DNA from: Klebsormidium nitens
Taxonomy: Eukaryota; Streptophyta; Klebsormidiophyceae; Klebsormidiales; Klebsormidiaceae
Length of the DNA stretch: 36,695 bases
Assembly (NCBI GenBank): GCA_000708835.1
Contig: DF237105.1
Coordinates: 128,494 to 165,188 of the forward strand
Direction: 5' to 3'
A model generated the notes under the pieces. That model was not told the DNA's origin, did no database searches, and was given only the letters and a program-made list of their open reading frames with translations. The position numbers were made by a program, and so were the translations under genes. Below, in pieces: positions 31,677 to 36,695 of this stretch. Numbering within the stretch: position 1 is the stretch's first letter; every line of letters begins with the position of its first letter.

Positions 31677-33227
31677 GGCCGCGCATGCGGCGCAAGGTTG
31701 CTAAGACCGTCAACAAAGTAAGCGTAGTTTAGTAACAATTATTCCATTAATCTGACTCAAGAGCGCTTGATTGGATCAGACAGAATTGTACATTACGACT
31801 AACATATGTTATTGAAGTTTGAGTTGTCAGTTCCAATACCGACACTTGTTTCGGGGCTTCTCGACATTGTCGCATTTAACAATTTTCTTTGTCTGTCACT
31901 CTTCGAGCTAGTGCAACCAGTTGCATGGCAAAGGCGCGCCAGGTAGGCACGCTATGGAGAAGCTCTTTAGAGCCAGCACATCATATATGCACACGATCAA
32001 TTGCGGCGCTCGATCAAGTTGCACATGCATGAAGCATGGTGCAACTTCAAGCATGCGATGCAGCCGGCCCGGCCACATATGAGCCCCCATTAACTTGTGG
32101 AACGGAACCACTGCGGGGCCCGGGCCGGGGAGCTGAGGTTATCCATTGAATGTCGACGTGACAGCCCGGCCTTTTGCACTACCGTATATCATGCATATGC
32201 TCGAATATGCAATGAGCTCAATGGCACACATATATACTTAAAACGGCAGGTTCCATCGTGACCGACCATGTCTTATATATCTCGATATGCTTGTGCGCGG
32301 CAGGCTTTCAATTGATAACGCTCAATCTCATGCAAAGTTTTCAACTCGGAGGCGAGTCGAAGTTCGTCTGCATCGCGCGTGCATTATGTCTTGTTACTCA
32401 TGAGCGCACGAAGCGTTTCTATTATTAATGGAAACGCATATGGCCTCGAACCGTTGCAGTCAAATGTGATTAGTACAGTAACAGTTACAGAAATTACAAT
32501 TTCGCTTACCGCTGCACGTGATTGAGTCAAATGTGATCATGAACAGAAGTCAGACGATCATTACCGTTGAATGACAAAGCCCTCGTCGACTAAGCAGCGC
32601 CGCGGCGCAATCTTTCGTTCTTTGACTGCAGCAATCAGTGCAATGGACAATCGGATCATTGTACGTTGGCGGCATGCCAGGACAACTGGCCGGACATATT
32701 GTTGAGTGGCTCATGTTGAGTGCGCAGTATAAAAGCTAGACGATGTTGTATTTTGGCAAATCTTCTATATGGTTGTATAATGAGGGAACAATTGAAGCCC
32801 GGCCCGCATGCCAGGACCATCGTCACATCATCGATGTAGGCTAATGACTTGAGTCCCCACGATCGCTGGTTGCCGCATCCGATCAGGCTCGATTTGTCAT
32901 GAGGAGGCCTGGCAGATCATAGTGCCCATAGTCCGAGTCGACATGCAGCATTGCTTACGATCGTTAAGTTGTTCGCCAGTGCATAAAGTCCAAGTCGATC
33001 AGCCGGGCACTTGCGTTCATCTGCGCGGGCGCTGCCGGCACTCCTCATTGCATACGATTACGACCATTTGATCGAAGGGCACATGCAACTGATCCCGTCT
33101 ATACCACATCGCAGCTTTGATGTGCGGGCGGCGAGCCGCTGTGCAAGATTCCGGTGGGCTGTCAATCGACCGACGCCTGCAGTACATGTTCAATGTAAAA
33201 CTTTTCAATAGATCTACCTCTTGTCTT
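31677..33227. other. Intergenic region, no gene seen
   Basis: No exon with recognisable family resemblance. The stretch is A+T-richer with many CATATG, GCATGC and TGCATG words and a G+C-rich patch (GGGGCCCGGGCCGGGG) at about 32114-32129, like the one near 24966. A shared composition on both sides of the transposase may mean that the whole 24.2-33.2 kb block is old transposon-derived DNA, which is an inference. Confidence 0.4.
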
Positions 33228-35814
33228 TCAATCCTTACATTGATATATTTGCCACAATGTTTCAAAGGCTTGGAGCACCTGATCACAAGTCGGTCTATTC
33301 GAAGGGACTTTTTCAGAGAGCGAAGCTATTAGAAGAAGCACCTTACTCCAGTCCGTTGATTCCGACAACTCTTTTCTGACTGAAGCCCGATCGAGCCCTA
33401 GTAGATCCTCCAACAGGAGACCTACGGCATACATGTCGCTTGCTTTTGAAAAGCAGCTCCCTAAGATCAGCTCTCGAGCAACGTACCTATACCTTTTAGC
33501 GTACTGCTCTTCCTCTTTGACGGACTTGAAGCTCCGATGACTCTTACAGTCAACAAGCCTACTCGCCAAACCAAAGTCGTGCACAGCCAGCTTCATAGTC
33601 AATTCACGTTCGTTGAAGTGGACGAGAATATTGTTGGGAGTCAGGTCGTTATGTACAATACCTTTACTATGAACGTGCTGGATTGCCCTTAAGAGATCCA
33701 AGCACGCCCCCACAAGAACCTTGGCCTTCCGCATAATCTTAGCGAGGGGCTTCTCCAAGCTGCGGTCATCCCGTTTTTGAAGGACAGAACCTAAAGATCC
33801 CTGATTGAAGTAAGGGAAGAAAGCCAGTGGTAAACCAGAGCCGCCGATGCACACAGCGAAGGGCTTCACGACGTTGTCGTGCGAGAAGGCCGATGCTAGA
33901 ATGACCTCGTACGAAAGGTTTTGGACTGTGTACACAGTACTGTGATGATAAGTCAGGCCTCTGCCGCGATACTCTTTTACAGCAACCCTGGTCCCAACAC
34001 GATCAGGAAAGACACTAGCCCAAGAAGACCCCCCTTCAATCAACACTTCGTACACTGTTCCATACGACCCACTTCCCACAGCGTCAGCCGCGTCTGGCAT
34101 TTGCAGCATCTCTCGCTCCTCTACCGTCAGCATCCGCAGAGACTGCAGCACAACAACATGGTCAACCAAGAGTATATGAGCGACACTTCTGCAATCTCAA
34201 CTGAGAAATCTTTGACTGAGCAGAACCGCAACGTGCTCATTGTGCGCTCGTACTGGATTCTCAGTGGACAACTTTTAGATGCCCAAGTGGAAGCAGTGAG
34301 CTTTTACATCCAAGATGTGCCACTGATCACAGCCAGAAGGGCCTCGGTGCATGACGTGGCAAACTTGGGTGATTGCTAAAGCAACCGACCACCAGATGCC
34401 GGACTGATCCTTGAAACTAGAAAGGTAGAAAATGTGGACAGAACTTGCTTGTAAACATATCCAGACGCGAATTTTCTGAACAGTAAAACCACACCAAACA
34501 AGCTGCCCAATAAATTGATGTGAACTCTGCGCAGCCAGGCGAGCCTGATGCAGCATCCTGCTTTGTACGTCTGCGCTTTCCGGACAAAAAACTCTTCAAA
34601 CAGGTGTGACTTCATACAACACATACCTTGTCCCCTATGGGTGACTCATACTCCAGCGATCCTGCGGCGCCATTGACCCCTCCCTCGATGCCCGAGGCAG
34701 CTTGACAGCTCGAAGTGCTGGCAACTGCGCTATTAGGGCCTCCACTGCCGCTCTTCACCACCTTCCCCACGTTCTCCTCTTTTGGTGCCCCCACCATATG
34801 CTTCTCTCCCCTACGTGCGCCAGCACTCCCGTGCTCTCCTAAACTGCCGGCATCCGGCCTCGCGAACGCCGCTTCTGCCTGCCCTGACTCTAGTGTCTCC
34901 GGGCCTGACCTTTGTATGGCAGCGTCAAGGCCAGCGCTCTCATCCTCTCTTTGCCCCTCCTCGGCAGCCCCACCTGCGTTTTGCTCCAGCCCTGGGCGGC
35001 AGTCCCTGCAGAGAACAAAGACATGTCTTCTATCGGCAGCAAGAACACTGCGCTTCTGCAGTGGACAATAGGCGCGCCAAGTATGCAACCCAATTGAGTT
35101 CACACCTGTTGGGTTTGCTGGCTTGGTAAACAAGCTCCCGTCCAATCAATGATCTTAATGTCACTTGCTCCAGATCAGAGTGGTTTGTTGACAGTGTTAC
35201 ACAGGTTTTGAGACGGGAGCTTTGGACTAGAGTCTATTTTACCAAGAGAAGCAGGCTACTGAAACTTGTCTGACATCTTTGAAAGCTACCCTTGAATGAG
35301 CAACGTGAGATTCAGCTTTTCCTTAGCTAAAAATGCCTGGCATGCCCAGAAACCCTTTGCGAAACTGTGCAGTCATAAGAAGCAAAACTTGCCTGCTGCC
35401 CGGACCACCCCCGCGCTGCAAGGCCACCACGGCGCTGACTCGTACAACCGGCTTCTTTGCAACATTCCCTCGCTTGACCTTCTTGAAAATGCCTTCAATC
35501 TGTTTTAATCGATACTGCGGTTCAAATCGAAGGAATGCAGAGTCCCAAAGCTTTCGCTCTGATTGGTAATATCTCATGAACAGCGCCCGCCACTTGCCCA
35601 ACAAGTCCTTCTCTTTCGACAGCGCCGCATGAAGGTAGACATGAAGAGGCTCAACTAATGATGACGGCGCGTTTACCCTGACGAGCTCGCAGGGCACATC
35701 TCTGGAATGTACATTCTGCAGAGATGGGTACAACGGCTCCTCAAATTCCCAGGTGCTCGTCATCTCTGCCTTGCAGATAAGGCGGACGCCTACGCCCAAC
35801 CCGCTGCTCTCCAT
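33228..35814 (-). CDS. Protein kinase with a novel N-terminal region, three exons
   Basis: Exons: 35814-35393, 35005-34627, 34142-33228, giving 571 residues in phase. The kinase domain begins at about residue 285: glycine loop GSGSYGTV (290-297), VAVK lysine 323, a helix-C Glu near 346, HND 431-433 with Asn 438, DFG 456-458, then SDMYAVGLLLEDLL. Arg of the usual HRD is Asn, so this is a non-RD kinase, but the catalytic residues are present and activity is plausible. Residues 1-140 look folded but are not recognised; 142-267 are Ala/Gly/Glu/Ser-rich and probably disordered. The start ATG at 35814 was chosen because a TATATA lies 132 bases upstream; the frame stays open to a stop near 35890, so an upstream exon joining at 35877 is also possible. 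Substrate unknown. Confidence 0.8.
35006..35392 (-). other. GC-AG intron in the kinase gene
   Basis: The donor reads AG|GCAAGT at 35393/35392, the strong consensus for GC donors, and the acceptor is TTCTCTGCAG ending at 35006. The exon before leaves two bases (AG) and the exon after supplies G, so the frame is kept. No GT donor nearby gives the right phase. GC-AG introns are a known minority class spliced by the U2 spliceosome. Confidence 0.7.
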
Positions 35815-35945
35815 TCGCAGCGCCCAGGCACAGAGCAAAATGCTGTCAACAAAACCTGCTCCTTCGTGCCGCGTGACCTGCACGAGTCACTCCAGTAACT
35901 GCAATCTGGTCACCCTGGACTTAGCCAAAAAACGATGCTCCTTTC

Positions 35946-35951
35946 TATATA
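35946..35951 (-). promoter_or_regulatory. Probable TATA box of the kinase gene
   Basis: The minus strand reads GGTTTATATAGAAAG here, 132 bases before the proposed ATG at 35814. Transcription would be expected to start about 30 bases downstream, near 35915, leaving a leader of about 100 bases. If the gene has exons further right, this would be a chance A+T run. Confidence 0.4.
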
Positions 35952-36695
35952 AACCGTGGTTGTGAAGCCCTGAGTAGCTACTGAGCCTCTCAAGAGGCTA
36001 GAATCTGGATTCAGGAACATCCGATCAGCACCATTAGTGAGTGTCCTGATGAGCTACATCACATAAACAATTACCACCCAGAAGTGCTGAAAGATACAAA
36101 GCGGAAAGCCAATAGTCCACCTTTCTGTCACTATTCAAGGTCTTGCAGAAAGTTCCAACTTGAATCTTGCTGCGCAACCCAACTCAGCAAGCCGCTCCCA
36201 AGGGTGCAAGCCATTACCAAATTGACGCCATGACGGCTTCGCTTGCTGTATCAGAGGATGTATCTTTCCACCTAGCAGGATGAACCAGATTGAGTTGGTC
36301 ATCTTTGGCTAGCCGCTAAGGCCCAAAGTTCACGAGGAGGACCCGGTCCTCGGAGCCTTCCGATCTGTGTACCTGTGATGGACGGTTCACATCAGCAGAA
36401 TTCAAATGGCGGGAACGATTGATCGGACGGCAGTGACAGTAAGCTCTCCCCTCATCGACGATTTGTGTTGTGTATCCTTGACGGATGCAGCCGATATTAT
36501 TGCCCTCCGATCGCACAGATTGGACATCGACGACCGCTGTTTACCCCGCAACTACATATGCAGATTCAAATTTCGTTCTGCCTGCAATGATCTAGGTACT
36601 AGATTCGAGAAGCCAAACCGGGCACTGTGGCACAGCACAAGCTGACTTTCTCGTTGAGTCTATTCTCTAATTCTCACCAAGGCGCCTTAGGCGCC
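35952..36695. other. Right-edge region, no gene supported
   Basis: I see no exon I can support. A minus-strand open stretch ending in DRVLLVNFGP and a stop at 36316 has a CAG acceptor-like site before it, but no family match or upstream exon. The last 15 bases, 36681-36695, are GGCGCC-TTA-GGCGCC, two copies of a six-base palindrome. They stop at the window edge and may be part of a longer repeat. Confidence 0.4.

Noticed and set aside
36316-36516. Minus-strand open stretch ending DRVLLVNFGP
   Set aside because: No family match and no supported partner exon; left as unassigned.

Overview
The window reads as nuclear DNA of an intron-rich streptophyte, most likely a green alga of the Klebsormidium type. 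The reasons are spliced genes with GT-AG introns, a plant-type exportin-5 (HASTY) and a Plavaka-like DNA transposase. The species is an inference. I found no rRNA, tRNA, CRISPR array or prokaryotic gene.

Layout. (1) 1-8802, minus strand: HASTY, 12 exons visible, running off the left edge. Exon phases join without a break and the product follows the family from residue 1 to about 645. (2) 8803-9511: a shared spacer from which HASTY and the next gene diverge. (3) 9512-24020, plus strand: a 12-exon gene for a coiled-coil protein of about 2572 residues, of unknown function. (4) 24021-26225: no gene seen. (5) 26226-31676, plus strand: a spliced, partly decayed Plavaka-like (CMC/EnSpm) transposase gene with an N-terminal zinc finger. 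(6) 31677-33227: no gene seen. (7) 33228-35814, minus strand: a three-exon protein kinase gene with a novel N-terminal region, one GC-AG intron and a TATA box. (8) 35952-36695: no gene supported.

The most unusual feature lies in the introns of the two large genes. Beside several exons the intron carries one to five diverged copies of that exon's edge, including its splice site. Copies upstream repeat the acceptor and exon start; copies downstream repeat the exon end and donor. Steps are mostly 125-131 bp for downstream copies and about 136-193 bp for upstream ones. I call these exon-edge echoes. They flank HASTY exons 4, 10 and 12 and coiled-coil exons 5, 8 and 10. Several stay open in the exon's own frame and keep usable-looking splice sites, so they could be decoy, poison or alternative exons, or traces of intron growth by local duplication. 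No named feature class covers them well.

HASTY exports small RNA precursors and supports miRNA function in land plants; the coiled-coil gene shares its spacer but nothing else links them functionally. The transposase and kinase genes look independent.
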